Source: Sphingobacterium cellulitidis (GTDB lineage Bacteria; Bacteroidota; Bacteroidia; Sphingobacteriales; Sphingobacteriaceae). From it: a stretch of 64,000 nucleotides of DNA. The stretch spans positions 248,001 through 312,000 of the forward strand of contig NOUX01000001.1 of the NCBI GenBank assembly GCA_002245855.1, in the 5' to 3' direction. The notes under the pieces are model-generated. The model was not told the DNA's origin and did not search any database. It saw only the letters and a program-made list of their open reading frames with translations. The position numbers and the translations under genes are program-made. This document shows positions 35,748 to 44,370 of this stretch, one piece after another; within the stretch, counting starts at the first letter, position 1; each line of letters opens with the position of its first letter.

Positions 35748-35768
35748 ACCAACTTTTCCATGTTGGTA
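35748..35768. repeat. 21-bp imperfect palindrome, copy 1
   Basis: The sequence has the form ACCAAC..TTCCAT..TTGGTA with complementary ends. Nineteen of 21 bases match copy 2 at 35952. It is a candidate operator or protein-binding site downstream of rteC. Confidence 0.6.
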
Positions 35769-35951
35769 TAAAAAGCCAGCCCTATCATCCCGGGAAACCA
35801 AAAAATCCGGGACGATAGTGGCCGGTACGGCCAATTCCATGTCCATTTCCCAAAATTTGACGTGTTGCTAGCCCTATAACCATTAAATTCCTCAACAAAG
35901 CATATCTATCAATACCCAATACGCACTACTCCATACCAAATAAAAATCGAT

Positions 35952-35972
35952 ACCAACATTTCCATATTGGTA
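35952..35972. repeat. 21-bp imperfect palindrome, copy 2
   Basis: It matches the site at 35748 at 19 of 21 positions, 204 bp away and in the same orientation. The outer arms TACCAA and TTGGTA are complementary. Confidence 0.6.
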
Positions 35973-36009
35973 AAGCGCCCCGCCGATCCTTGCCAATTTT
36001 GACCCTAAT

Positions 36010-36281
36010 AAAGGACACGTTCTTTGACATTGGGGGAAGAAGCGCTTCCGGTTGCAGGCCGGGAGTTACAGTGCAGTCGGCCGGGAGAAAAACTCAGGTC
36101 CGATGAACCATAGGCAGCCGGTTTCGGCAGGTATGTAGGTACCTACGTGGGTATTCCCGAACACAGTATATATACAGAGCGTCCACTCGCGTAGCGATAC
36201 GGAAATTCAACGATAACAATTCGGAAGATATATAACTTCTCAAAACATAAGCAAAGGGGGCAAATTTAGCCCCCTTTGTAG
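36010..36281 (+). ncRNA. Candidate structured RNA upstream of the primase
   Basis: There is no reading frame in this GC-rich stretch. It holds the palindrome GAAGCGCTTC, a direct repeat GGCCGGGAG (36057 and 36079), the palindrome GTAGGTACCTAC (36135-36146) and a final perfect 10-bp hairpin at 36252-36278. Conjugative elements of this phylum encode transfer-controlling small RNAs in such places (for example RteR of CTnDOT), but I cannot show homology. Confidence 0.35.
36252..36278. terminator. Perfect 10-bp terminator-like hairpin
   Basis: CAAAGGGGGC pairs with GCCCCCTTTG around a 7-nt loop. The U tract is weak on both strands, so termination is likely but not certain. It lies 75 bp before the primase start. 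Confidence 0.55.
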
Positions 36282-36352
36282 TTTACGGGAATTTGGCCAT
36301 GGCTTAGCGCCCGCCCCTCAAAACCCACATTGCTAACTTTTTATTCAAACAC

Positions 36353-37333
36353 ATGAAAAAATGGATAACCACAGAACAGGTCAAAGGCCAGGTGTCAATG
36401 GTCGACCTGCTTGCCCGTCTCGGGCATACCCCTGCCCACCGATCGGGCAGGGAGCTCTTCTACAGCAGCATGCTACGGGAGGAAAACACACCCTCTCTAT
36501 GCGTCAACGAAAAACTGGATGTCTGGTTCGACCACGGCGGTGCTGGCCGTTCGGGGATCAAGGGGGGCAATGTCATCGATTTCGGGCTGGCCTATTGGCA
36601 TCCCGCTTCCTTTCCAGAAGTGCTGGAAAAGATCGTCGGCGTTATGGCAATACCCCTAACGGAAGTCAGCCCGGAAGATGTTCGCGAAAGGCGTCCGCGT
36701 CAGCAGGCAACCCTGATCCCAAACTACCGCATCGAACAGGTCAGGGAACTTGGCACCCATCCTGCCATCACCCGCTATCTGCGGAGCCGCGGCATATGGG
36801 AAGCTGCCCAGGGCAGAGTCAAGGAGATATACTACTCCATCCATAGCGGTCCCAAACAGGGCAGGCAATTTTTCTCGGCAGGCTGGCAGAACGAGGCCGG
36901 TGCCTGGGAGCTCCGCAACAGGATCGGTGAAAGGGATTTCAAGGCCTGCCTTGGCCGAAAGGCCATTTCCTTTGTCCCTGGCGATCCTGATAAGCTGGCA
37001 ATTTTCGAGGGCTACATGGACTACCTTAGTTGGCTGACCGACAGCCCCGGTAATACGGACAGCGTGATTGTCCTCAACTCGGTTAACCTCATCGATGCAG
37101 CCGTAGGCAAGGCAAGCAGCTATTCCCTGATCAATGCCTACCTCGACCGTGACAAAGCTGGGGAAATGGCTTTACAGGTCTTGCAGCTCGCTTACCCGCA
37201 TGTCAGGGACTGCTCTGGTCAATACGGTAGCCACAAGGATTACAACGAAATGCTGATGGCAAGGACACCCTGCCGCCTTCCCTGGGAGGAAGAACACGTC
37301 TATGAAAAGATATTGGCTACATATCGCAGGTAA
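36353..37333 (+). CDS. CHC2-type/Toprim DNA primase (TraP-like)
   Basis: The 326-residue protein contains a primase-like N-terminus (LARLGHTPAHRSGRELFYSS, ENTPSLCVNEKLDVWFDHG, GGNVIDFGLAY). It corresponds to the CHC2 fold but has few zinc-binding Cys. A C-terminal Toprim domain follows (KLAIFEGYMDYLSWL, NAYLDRDKAGEMALQ) with the acidic metal-binding residues. It probably primes complementary-strand synthesis in the recipient. In CTnDOT the corresponding gene, traP, lies at the end of the tra operon; here it precedes the mobilization genes. Confidence 0.8.
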   Translation: MKKWITTEQVKGQVSMVDLLARLGHTPAHRSGRELFYSSMLREENTPSLCVNEKLDVWFDHGGAGRSGIKGGNVIDFGLAYWHPASFPEVLEKIVGVMAIPLTEVSPEDVRERRPRQQATLIPNYRIEQVRELGTHPAITRYLRSRGIWEAAQGRVKEIYYSIHSGPKQGRQFFSAGWQNEAGAWELRNRIGERDFKACLGRKAISFVPGDPDKLAIFEGYMDYLSWLTDSPGNTDSVIVLNSVNLIDAAVGKASSYSLINAYLDRDKAGEMALQVLQLAYPHVRDCSGQYGSHKDYNEMLMARTPCRLPWEEEHVYEKILATYRR

Positions 37334-37339
37334 TAGGCG

Positions 37340-37590
37340 GATTAGCCAATCGGCATGCCAAGCAATTAGCTGTTAAGCTTGCCAACTGTTTAGCGGATAA
37401 TTTAGCAAAGCGGTCGGCAGCTGGACACGCCAAGCAATCAGCTAATAAGCCCGCCAAGTGCTAAGCAAACCAAGCATAGCCTCGCCCATCGCTAAGCAAG
37501 CCAAACAATAGGCGATTTAGCATACCAATTGATTGGCAAATTGACTATTGAGCTACCTTATTTGCCAAATAGCCAAGCAATAGCCACTGC
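37340..37590. repeat. Short degenerate AGC-rich repeats downstream of primase
   Basis: GCCAAGCAAT(T/C)AGC occurs at 37357 and 37429, and related GCTAAGCAA or CCAAGCAATAGCC units are at 37460, 37491 and 37571. They form an irregular array of about 230 bp without a reading frame. Position before the mobilization genes suggests iterons or oriT-associated protein sites. Confidence 0.5.
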
Positions 37591-37689
37591 CCCCGGGTTT
37601 TACACAAGCACCCGCTAAGGAGTCAGCCCGCGTAAACCTCCGGCCATCTGTCAAACAAGCTTCTTGTTTTGTCAGCTGCAAGTTGTGTT

Positions 37690-37820
37690 TTCGGGTACCC
37701 CGAAAACCACCTTGCCTTTGCCCTGCGGCACCCCTTTGGGGGAGCCTCGGACAAAGGGGAAAAAAACCTGCGCAACTTGGTTTTTTTTCCAAAAGGGGGC
37801 CAAAGACCACACACAAGCCT
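37690..37820. other. Candidate origin of transfer (oriT)
   Basis: The non-coding GC-rich DNA immediately before the MobC-like gene has CCCCTTTG and CAAAGGGG arms (about 37732 and 37752). A strong hairpin follows: GGAAAAAAACC (37758-37768) pairs with GGTTTTTTTTCC (37779-37790) around TGCGCAACTT. oriT sites lie next to relaxase genes and often carry such inverted repeats. The nick site is not identified. Confidence 0.45.
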
Positions 37821-38228
37821 ATGGACAAGCCCAAAAAGAAGGCCGGGAGGCCAGCGATGCTCACCGGCAAGCGTGACCGGCTGATCAAGGCCAAACTCAC
37901 CGACGAGGAATTCTCGGAGCTGCTCCGCATACAGGGGGCATCCGGGATGAACCGAATGGAGCTGATCCGCAAGCGGGTGCTCGGCGCCGGAACGGCCACT
38001 GCCGTCAACGCAAAGGAACTGCTCGTCCAGCTCGATGCCATCGGTGCCGAACTCGGCAGGGCAGGCAACAACATCAACCAGCTGGCAAGGCACGCCAATG
38101 TCCTCAACCGGCAGCAGCGGCTCGAACCCGGGGTCATCGCTAACTTCAATACCCTGTTCAGGGACTACATCAGCATCCAGCGCGAGCTGGAAAAGACGCT
38201 CCGCCAGCTGCTGCGAACAATGAAATAG
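37821..38228 (+). CDS. MobC-like relaxosome accessory protein
   Basis: The 135-residue basic protein begins MDKPKKKAGRPAMLTGKRD and carries KAKLTDEEFSELLRIQGA, a ribbon-helix-helix-like region. LGRAGNNINQLARHANVLN is the hallmark of MobC/relaxase-accessory proteins. It would bind oriT and help the relaxase. ATG 37821 was chosen because upstream in-frame sequence has repeat-derived composition. It precedes the relaxase by 16 bp. Confidence 0.8.
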   Translation: MDKPKKKAGRPAMLTGKRDRLIKAKLTDEEFSELLRIQGASGMNRMELIRKRVLGAGTATAVNAKELLVQLDAIGAELGRAGNNINQLARHANVLNRQQRLEPGVIANFNTLFRDYISIQRELEKTLRQLLRTMK

Positions 38229-38244
38229 ACCTAACCGTTACACG

Positions 38245-39462
38245 ATGATCGTTAAGATACTCCGGAAATCCGCCACCTTCAAGGCCGTCCGCTACAACAC
38301 CGGAAAGGTCGAAAAAGACCGTGGGGAGCTGCTGCTTGCCAAGAACTTCGGCGTACTCCTGGGGCTGGAAGACCTCCGTCCGCAGGACTATATCAATTAC
38401 CTCGAAGCGGTATCGGCACGCAGCACCCGCACCAAATACCCTCAGTTCCATGTCGCCATCTCCACCAAGGGACGGGAGCACAGCAAAGAGGAACTGGCGG
38501 ACATCGCCCAAAAGTGGATGGAGGGCATGGGTTACGGCGAGCAGCCCTATCTGCTCATCTACCACAAGGATACCGCCAACAACCACGTCCACCTCGTGTC
38601 CACCCGGGTAGGCCGTGACGGCAAAAAGATATCCGACCGTTACGAAAAGCTACGGGCGTACCGGGTACTCGACAAGGTCATGGGCGTGGATGAAAAGCAG
38701 GCAATGGCAGCGCACCTGCAAAAGGCGCTTGGCTACGGCTACTCGACCCATGCGCAATTCATGATGCTGCTGGAAGCGCAGGGCTACGCACTTACGCTGG
38801 CGGCCGATGCCTATGCCATCAGCAAAGACGACCTGGAACTCGGTACGGTTCCCCTGGCAACGGTTGATGCCCGGATCGCCCAGCGGCAGAAGGACAAGAA
38901 CAAGGTTGCCCAGCTACGTGCCATTATCCAGCGATATGCCAAAACAGTCAATCCGGCATTGCAGGTCTCGGGCACAACGTACCGTTCCGCACTCGCCGAG
39001 CTCCTCCGCGAAAAATTCGGCATACAGGTACTCTTCCATGGCAAGGACGGCAGGCCGCCGCACGGCTACACACTCATCGACCATGCCGGAAAAGCCGTCT
39101 ATAAAGGTGGCGAGATCATGCCATTGGCGGAATTCATCGGATCCGAATCGGCTCAGTCGCAATCGCAGGGAACATCTACCGAAAAACCCCTGCCAGGCAA
39201 AGTCGAAACCTTCAAACCATCGGCGATCGGAGCGGAAAGACCCTGGGAGAACAATTCGCAGCAGGATGACGGCTCTGGGAAAGAAGAACCTTTGGCAGTC
39301 AACAGCCCCGGACTGGTTAACGGTTCCTGGCCAGACCAGGAATTCATACCGGAATCCATATTGCCCGCCATCGACATCAATATCTCGGACGATGTGGACG
39401 ATGAGGCCATCCATGGGCGCAACCGCCGCCGTAAGCAGAAAGCAAGAACCAATACCCGATAA
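38245..39462 (+). CDS. Relaxase (MobP-type mobilization protein)
   Basis: It nicks oriT and leads the strand into the recipient. The 405-residue protein has the relaxase fold near the N-terminus: FKAVRYNTGKVEKDRGEL, YPQFHVAISTKGREH, and the metal-binding triad region DTANNHVHLVSTRVGRDGKK with the conserved His residues. The catalytic Tyr is presumably in the N-terminal RYN. The C-terminal third is polar and low complexity. It is followed by the ParA-like TraA gene. Confidence 0.85.
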   Translation: MIVKILRKSATFKAVRYNTGKVEKDRGELLLAKNFGVLLGLEDLRPQDYINYLEAVSARSTRTKYPQFHVAISTKGREHSKEELADIAQKWMEGMGYGEQPYLLIYHKDTANNHVHLVSTRVGRDGKKISDRYEKLRAYRVLDKVMGVDEKQAMAAHLQKALGYGYSTHAQFMMLLEAQGYALTLAADAYAISKDDLELGTVPLATVDARIAQRQKDKNKVAQLRAIIQRYAKTVNPALQVSGTTYRSALAELLREKFGIQVLFHGKDGRPPHGYTLIDHAGKAVYKGGEIMPLAEFIGSESAQSQSQGTSTEKPLPGKVETFKPSAIGAERPWENNSQQDDGSGKEEPLAVNSPGLVNGSWPDQEFIPESILPAIDINISDDVDDEAIHGRNRRRKQKARTNTR

Positions 39463-39535
39463 ACTTAGCAAAGCGATCCCTGGAGGATATCAGAACTTAA
39501 CAATTCCCTAAAATAAACTTTAAAACATCACCGCC

Positions 39536-40171
39536 ATGGTCATACTCATAGGAAACCAAAAGGGCGGGGCGGGCAAGAGCACGCTCACCCTGCTGCTGGC
39601 CAATTACCTTACTGCCGCCCACGGGCGCAAGGTTACCGTCCTGGACATGGACTACCAGCAATCCGTATCGGTAAAGTTCGAAAAGGCTAGGGTGCTGGAC
39701 AACGAACCGTCCTACGATGTCATCCCTGCCGACCTTACACACTTCCCCATGCTGCTAAAGGTATTGACCGCCAACCCCGGAGAGACGGTATTGATCGACC
39801 TGCCCGGAAAGATGGACGACGACGGGCTGATCCCGGTCATCCTCTCCGGCGAGCTGATCCTCTGCCCGTTCAATTACGACGAGTTTTCGGTCGACTCGAC
39901 CCTGCTCTTTGCCATGGTCGCAGGCAAGATTAACAACCGTGCCCCCATCGTCTTCGTTCCCAACCGGATCAAGGCGACCGTACGCTACGACACCCGCAAG
40001 GAGGTCGACAAAGTGCTGACCAAATTCGGCAGGGTAACCCCAGGCATCGCTGACCGTATCGATTTCCAGCGCGTGGATACCCTCCAAACACCGGCCATCG
40101 TGCTGCCCGCCGTCCTGCCGCTGCTCGACCTCATCTACGGCACCTACATCAACAGGGAGGTGGCCACATGA
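39536..40171 (+). CDS. traA: ParA-family ATPase TraA
   Basis: The 211-residue P-loop ATPase has Walker A KGGAGKST at residues 9-16, the second ParA motif VTVLDMDYQQS, and VLIDLPGKMDDDG. It is the first gene of the Bacteroides-type tra operon and may position the transfer apparatus or the DNA. It overlaps the next gene by 4 bases. Confidence 0.85.
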   Translation: MVILIGNQKGGAGKSTLTLLLANYLTAAHGRKVTVLDMDYQQSVSVKFEKARVLDNEPSYDVIPADLTHFPMLLKVLTANPGETVLIDLPGKMDDDGLIPVILSGELILCPFNYDEFSVDSTLLFAMVAGKINNRAPIVFVPNRIKATVRYDTRKEVDKVLTKFGRVTPGIADRIDFQRVDTLQTPAIVLPAVLPLLDLIYGTYINREVAT

Positions 40172-40542
40172 ACCAGATCAAGTCACTCGCCGACCAGCTC
40201 CGTGAGAAACTCCGTACCGGCGAAACAGCAGACAGCGAAGGGCAGGCTCCCGACAAACCCGTAGCACCAGCACCCGAAAGGCCAAAGAAGCCTCCGAAGA
40301 CACAGACCGACCAAAAGAAGGCCGATGCGTTCTTTGCATCCATCGAGGCCTTCCGGCCCGAGCTTACCGAAAAGAGCATGATCCGCGTCGATGCTCGGAC
40401 ATTGAACCTGCTCAAGCGCATGAAGCTCGCCAAGGGCGTCGACATGAACCGCTTCATCGTCTATGCCCTGCACCAATACCTCGGCCAGCACCCCTGGCTC
40501 CCCGAACATATCCAAGAAACCCTTAAAAACACAGCACCATGA
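40168..40542 (+). CDS. DUF3408-family Tra protein (TraB-like)
   Basis: The 124-residue protein has a polar, Lys/Pro-rich N-terminal half and a C-terminal ribbon-helix-helix-like part (IRVDARTLNLLKRMKLAKG, MNRFIVYALHQYL), typical of DUF3408 genes that follow ParA in Bacteroidota elements. It probably binds DNA with TraA. It is coupled at both ends by 4-base overlaps. Confidence 0.75.
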   Translation: MNQIKSLADQLREKLRTGETADSEGQAPDKPVAPAPERPKKPPKTQTDQKKADAFFASIEAFRPELTEKSMIRVDARTLNLLKRMKLAKGVDMNRFIVYALHQYLGQHPWLPEHIQETLKNTAP

Positions 40543-40913
40543 ACTGGACAAGTTTCCTGATTACACTCGCCCTGGCCTACATGGCCTACTACGGCCTCAA
40601 CCTATTGTTCGACCTGCTCATCTCCCGTAAGCCGCCCAAGGCCTACAGCCCCGGCGACGTACTCTTCTTCGATGAGGACGTCCGGCCGGAGATCATCGTA
40701 CCCGCCGAGGCACCCATCCCCGAACCTGCCGAAACAGCTACCGCGTTACAGCCGGGGACTCCGCAGGCACCACAAGCTACCGAAACCGCAGACGAACCGC
40801 CACCGCAATTGTCCGGCCCGATCAGGTCTACCGGCGCGGTCGGGCTCAAGGAACTATTCAACCTGGCCAAGGACAACCTTATCGAATATACCGGGGAAAT
40901 ATTCTATGCATAA
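40539..40913 (+). CDS. Single-pass membrane Tra protein (TraC-position)
   Basis: The 124-residue protein has one N-terminal membrane helix (FLITLALAYMAYYGLNLL), a Pro/Glu/Ala-rich linker and the C-terminal LKELFNLAKDNLIEYTGEI. It is in the position of traC. The function is unknown. Its end overlaps the next start by 8 bp. Confidence 0.65.
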   Translation: MNWTSFLITLALAYMAYYGLNLLFDLLISRKPPKAYSPGDVLFFDEDVRPEIIVPAEAPIPEPAETATALQPGTPQAPQATETADEPPPQLSGPIRSTGAVGLKELFNLAKDNLIEYTGEIFYA

Positions 40914-41229
40914 CAGCTCGCCGAGTCCACCAGCACGCTGGACGGCCAGCCTGCTCTTGTCCCTGATGCCCGTCATGGGCCAGGCCCAGCCGGGCATCAA
41001 TGAGTTCTACTTCGCCTCGGGCGAGATGCACCGCTGGTATTTTTCGCTCTCCGATCTGGTGCTGGTCATCGGTGCCATTGCCGGGATACTCGGCGGGCTG
41101 CGCATCTATGCCAACTGGCAGTCCGGCAAGCAGCACCACATCGATGCGCAGGTGATGGGCTGGTTCTTCTCCTGCCTCTTCCTCACGCTTGTCGGCGCAT
41201 TCCTCAAAGCCCTCTACGGGATCAGTTAA
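40906..41229 (+). CDS. DUF4134-type small membrane protein, copy 1 (pilin-like)
   Basis: From ATG 40906 it encodes 107 residues with an N-terminal signal and two membrane helices (VLVIGAIAGILGGLRIY, FFSCLFLTLVGAFLKAL). The same plan as the following TraE suggests a VirB2-like pilin or core membrane component. The start is fixed by overlap with the preceding stop and by the signal peptide. Confidence 0.75.
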   Translation: MHNSSPSPPARWTASLLLSLMPVMGQAQPGINEFYFASGEMHRWYFSLSDLVLVIGAIAGILGGLRIYANWQSGKQHHIDAQVMGWFFSCLFLTLVGAFLKALYGIS

Positions 41230-41266
41230 CCCATATTTTTCCATACACCCTTTAATTTTTTATCCA

Positions 41267-41581
41267 ATGACAGTAAGAACCAAAAAACTGTTTGCTTCCG
41301 CCGTGGCCATCCTCGCCGCGGCAAACTCCCTGATGGCGCAGACCGGAGGGGGAACAACCGGCATCAACGCCGCCACCTCCTCGCTGACCAGCTACGTCGA
41401 TCCCGTATCCACTTTGACGCTGGCCATCGGCGCGGTGGTCGGGATCATCGGGGGTGTCCGCGTCTACATCAAGTGGAACTCGGGCGACCAGGACATCAAT
41501 AAAGAATTGATGGGCTGGGGAGGTTCCTGCCTCTTCCTTGTACTGGTATCGGTGGTCATCAAGGCATTCTTCGGCGTCTGA
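41267..41581 (+). CDS. traE: TraE, DUF4134 membrane protein
   Basis: The 104-residue protein starts at ATG 41267 with a signal sequence (LFASAVAILAAANSLMAQ). Two helices follow (LTLAIGAVVGIIGGVRVYI, CLFLVLVSVVIKAFFG), separated by KWNSGDQDINKELMGWGG, which is conserved in DUF4134. It is thought to form the pilin-like part of the T4SS. It ends in the ATGA overlap with TraF. Confidence 0.85.
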   Translation: MTVRTKKLFASAVAILAAANSLMAQTGGGTTGINAATSSLTSYVDPVSTLTLAIGAVVGIIGGVRVYIKWNSGDQDINKELMGWGGSCLFLVLVSVVIKAFFGV

Positions 41582-41880
41582 TGATCCGCAGGTTCTCCAT
41601 ATACAAGGGGCTTCAGAAGCCCCTTGTATATCGGGGGTTCAAGGGCAAATTCATCGGCTGGGGAATCGGATCCCTGGCCCTTGGCCTTGTAGGCGGTGGC
41701 CTGACCGGGGCGCTCACCAGCATGTACCTCGGCGGATTGGTCACCATTCTGGCCATCGCAGGCGGGCTGACCTATACCTTCCACCGGCAGAAAGGCGGCC
41801 TGCACGACAAATCGCGCCACAGGGGCGTATTCATCCATCCCGTAAAACTCAGACAACGCTATGCAGACCACTCATCCTAA
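41581..41880 (+). CDS. traF: TraF, DUF4133 membrane protein
   Basis: The 99-residue protein has two membrane helices (GWGIGSLALGLVGGGLTGAL, YLGGLVTILAIAGGLTYTF) preceded by YKGLQKPLVYRGFKGKFI, the conserved DUF4133 start. It is VirB3-like, a partner of the VirB4 ATPase encoded next with 20-bp overlap. Codons 7-17 form the perfect hairpin at 41599-41631. Confidence 0.85.
   Translation: MIRRFSIYKGLQKPLVYRGFKGKFIGWGIGSLALGLVGGGLTGALTSMYLGGLVTILAIAGGLTYTFHRQKGGLHDKSRHRGVFIHPVKLRQRYADHSS
41599..41631. other. Perfect 15-bp hairpin inside traF
   Basis: The 15-nt arm at 41599-41613 is an exact reverse complement of 41617-41631, with a CAG loop. It begins 18 nt after the traF start codon, within coding sequence. 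There is no U tract afterwards, so it is not an ordinary terminator. Confidence 0.85.
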
Positions 41881-44350
41881 GACGGCATTCCGGATGCCCT
41901 ATGCCGGTATCGACCATTTCCGGGATACCGCCCTGCTCTACGGCGAGCGGGGCGACTACTCGGCCATACTCCGCCTGCGCAACCCCGTTACGCAATATGG
42001 CGCGGATCCCGAACCCTACACCGCCTACCACAATACCCTGCTCAACATGATCAAGATCCTCGGCGAGGGTCACATCATCCAGAAGCAGGACATCCTCTCC
42101 CGCAAGACCTACCAGGCGGGACAGGCCGCCGAGTTTCTCCAGGAGCAATACAACCGGCACTTCGGCGGCAGGGAATACACCAGCGTCACCACCTACCTGA
42201 CCATTACCCGGCAGGTAAAAAAAGGTGCGTTTTACGTGCATGACCCCAAGGCGCTGGCCGACTTCGCCCAGCAGATTGACAAACTCCAAGACCTGATGCA
42301 GGGTGCCGGGATACAGCCCCACCGCCTGGACGAACGGGAGATACAGGGCTATGTCTCGCGCCTGCTGGCGATGGACTTCGCCTCGGAGAACGTCGTACTG
42401 GATAACCTGCTAGCCAGTGATATCGAGCTGGGCATGGGCGGCAGGAGGGTGCGCAGCATCAGCCTGATCGATACCGATACCATCGACCTGCCCGAAACGG
42501 TAGGTACCTATGCCCAGCGTCAGGACGGCCGCAACCTGAGGGATTTTCCGGTGGACAACCTCTTCTTCCTGCACGGCGTGCCGGACTACCGCTGCATCAT
42601 CTACAACCAGCTCATCGAGATACCCGGGCAACAGGCCACCCTGAACAAACTTGAGCTCAAGCGCAAACGCCACTCCGGGGTGCCCGATCCGGCAAACATG
42701 ATCGCCGTGGAGGACATCGACCAGCTCCTGGTGGACGTTGCCCGCGAAAACCAGCTGCTCGTCAATGCGCATTTCAACATCCTGCTCTGCGCCGATGCCG
42801 AAAAGATCGGAAAGGCCGCCAACTTCATCGAGGCCGCCCTCTTCCAGCAGGGCATCATCCCCTCAAGGAATGCCTACAACCAGCTCGAGCTGTTCCGCAC
42901 GGCGCTCCCGGGAAATGGCATCGAGCTGAAGAAGTACGACTGGTACCTCACGACCTCCGATGCAGCCATCTGTTTGCTCTTCAAGGAATCCATGCAGACC
43001 GACGAGGACTCGGACTTCCTGATCCGCTTCACCGATCGCCAGGGTATCCCCGTGGGCATCGACCCGGCAGACCTGCCCATGCGTACCGGAAGGATCAACA
43101 ATCGATCGAAGTTTACGTTAGGCCCGTCGGGAAGCGGGAAATCTTTTTTTATGAATGCGCTGGTCGAGCAGTACTGCCGTTACAACATGGACGTGGTCAT
43201 CGTCGACACCGGGGACAGCTACTCCGGGCTGTGCAGCTATTACGGCGGAAAGTACATCACCTATACCGAGGAAAAACCGATATCGATGAACCCTTTCGCC
43301 ATCTCGCAGAAGGAGTTCAACCTCGAAAAAAAGGATTTCCTCAAGACCCTGATCGCCCTGTTATGGAAAGGTGCCGACGGACAGCTCACCCAGATCGAGG
43401 ACACCGTGCTCTCCAACGTGCTATCGTCCTATTATTACGAGCATTTCTGGCTCGATCCTGGCCCGCAGAACCCCAGACGGCCGGCAAAGCTCGATTTCGA
43501 CTCGTTCTACGCCTACTCGGTGGACAGGATACGCGACATCACCGAGCAGGAATCCATCTCCTTCGACCTGGACGAATACCGCTACGTGCTGCGCAAGTTC
43601 CACTCCGGGCAGGAGTTCGGCACAGTGCTCAACGAAGCGGCCGACTCCTCGCTCTTTTCCGAGCAGTTCATTGTGTTCGAAATCGATAACCTGAAGGAAA
43701 ATAAGGTGCTTTTTCCGATAGTCACCCTCATTATCATGGACGTTTTCCTCCAGAAAATGCGCCACCGCAAAGACCGCCGGAAAGCCCTTATCGTGGAAGA
43801 GGCCTGGAAAGCGATTGCCTCGCCGCTCATGGCTTCCTATCTGCTCTACCTGTACAAGACCGTCCGGAAGTTCTGGGGCGAGGTCATCGTGGTCACCCAG
43901 GAGCTGGGCGACATCCTGGGCAACCCCATCGTCAAGGACTCCATCCTGGCCAACTCGGATACCATCTGCCTGCTCGACCAGTCCAAGTTCCGCGAGAACT
44001 ACGATGCCATCGCCAAGCTGCTCTCCATCACCGAGACCGAACGCCGCAAGATCTTTACCATCAACCAGCTCGAAAATAAGGAGAACCGTGGCAGGTTCAA
44101 GGAGGTCTACATCCGCAGGGGAACGGTTGGCGAGGTCTATGGCGTGGAGGTCTCGATTTTTCAATACCTCTGTTATACGACAGAAAAGCCCGAGAAAAGT
44201 GCGGTGGAAACCTATGTCCGTGCGCATGGGGACTACCAGCATGGCCTCAGCGCCTTTGTCGCCGACATGCAGGCCAGCGGCCTTGCCCTGGGGGCATTTG
44301 TCGCCAGGGTCAACAAGGCAGGAAAGCCCGTCCCAAAACATATCGATTGA
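41861..44350 (+). CDS. traG: TraG, VirB4-type conjugation ATPase
   Basis: This is the cytoplasmic ATPase that powers T4SS assembly and transfer. The 829-residue protein has the N-terminal VirB4 region (YAGIDHFRDTALLYGERGD), Walker A GPSGSGKSFFMNALV (~residue 423) and a Walker B region KALIVEEAWKAIASPL (~640), with VIVVTQELGDILGNPIV downstream. It overlaps traF. It is the longest gene of the operon. Confidence 0.95.
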   Translation: MQTTHPKTAFRMPYAGIDHFRDTALLYGERGDYSAILRLRNPVTQYGADPEPYTAYHNTLLNMIKILGEGHIIQKQDILSRKTYQAGQAAEFLQEQYNRHFGGREYTSVTTYLTITRQVKKGAFYVHDPKALADFAQQIDKLQDLMQGAGIQPHRLDEREIQGYVSRLLAMDFASENVVLDNLLASDIELGMGGRRVRSISLIDTDTIDLPETVGTYAQRQDGRNLRDFPVDNLFFLHGVPDYRCIIYNQLIEIPGQQATLNKLELKRKRHSGVPDPANMIAVEDIDQLLVDVARENQLLVNAHFNILLCADAEKIGKAANFIEAALFQQGIIPSRNAYNQLELFRTALPGNGIELKKYDWYLTTSDAAICLLFKESMQTDEDSDFLIRFTDRQGIPVGIDPADLPMRTGRINNRSKFTLGPSGSGKSFFMNALVEQYCRYNMDVVIVDTGDSYSGLCSYYGGKYITYTEEKPISMNPFAISQKEFNLEKKDFLKTLIALLWKGADGQLTQIEDTVLSNVLSSYYYEHFWLDPGPQNPRRPAKLDFDSFYAYSVDRIRDITEQESISFDLDEYRYVLRKFHSGQEFGTVLNEAADSSLFSEQFIVFEIDNLKENKVLFPIVTLIIMDVFLQKMRHRKDRRKALIVEEAWKAIASPLMASYLLYLYKTVRKFWGEVIVVTQELGDILGNPIVKDSILANSDTICLLDQSKFRENYDAIAKLLSITETERRKIFTINQLENKENRGRFKEVYIRRGTVGEVYGVEVSIFQYLCYTTEKPEKSAVETYVRAHGDYQHGLSAFVADMQASGLALGAFVARVNKAGKPVPKHID

Positions 44351-44370
44351 TCCATTAATCCTTTTTTACC

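Noticed and set aside
36010..36281. Direct homology to the CTnDOT RteR small RNA
   Set aside because: The position and hairpin are suggestive, but I cannot show sequence similarity, so it is only listed as a candidate RNA.
37340..37590. CRISPR array
   Set aside because: The AGC-rich repeats are short, irregular and unevenly spaced with no unique spacers of constant length and no cas genes nearby.
41599..41631. Intrinsic terminator in traF
   Set aside because: The perfect stem is not followed by a T run and the reading frame continues through conserved DUF4133 sequence.
43421..44341. Long minus-strand frame opposite VirB4
   Set aside because: Same cause: third-position GC bias leaves the antisense frame open. 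No motif or start context was found.
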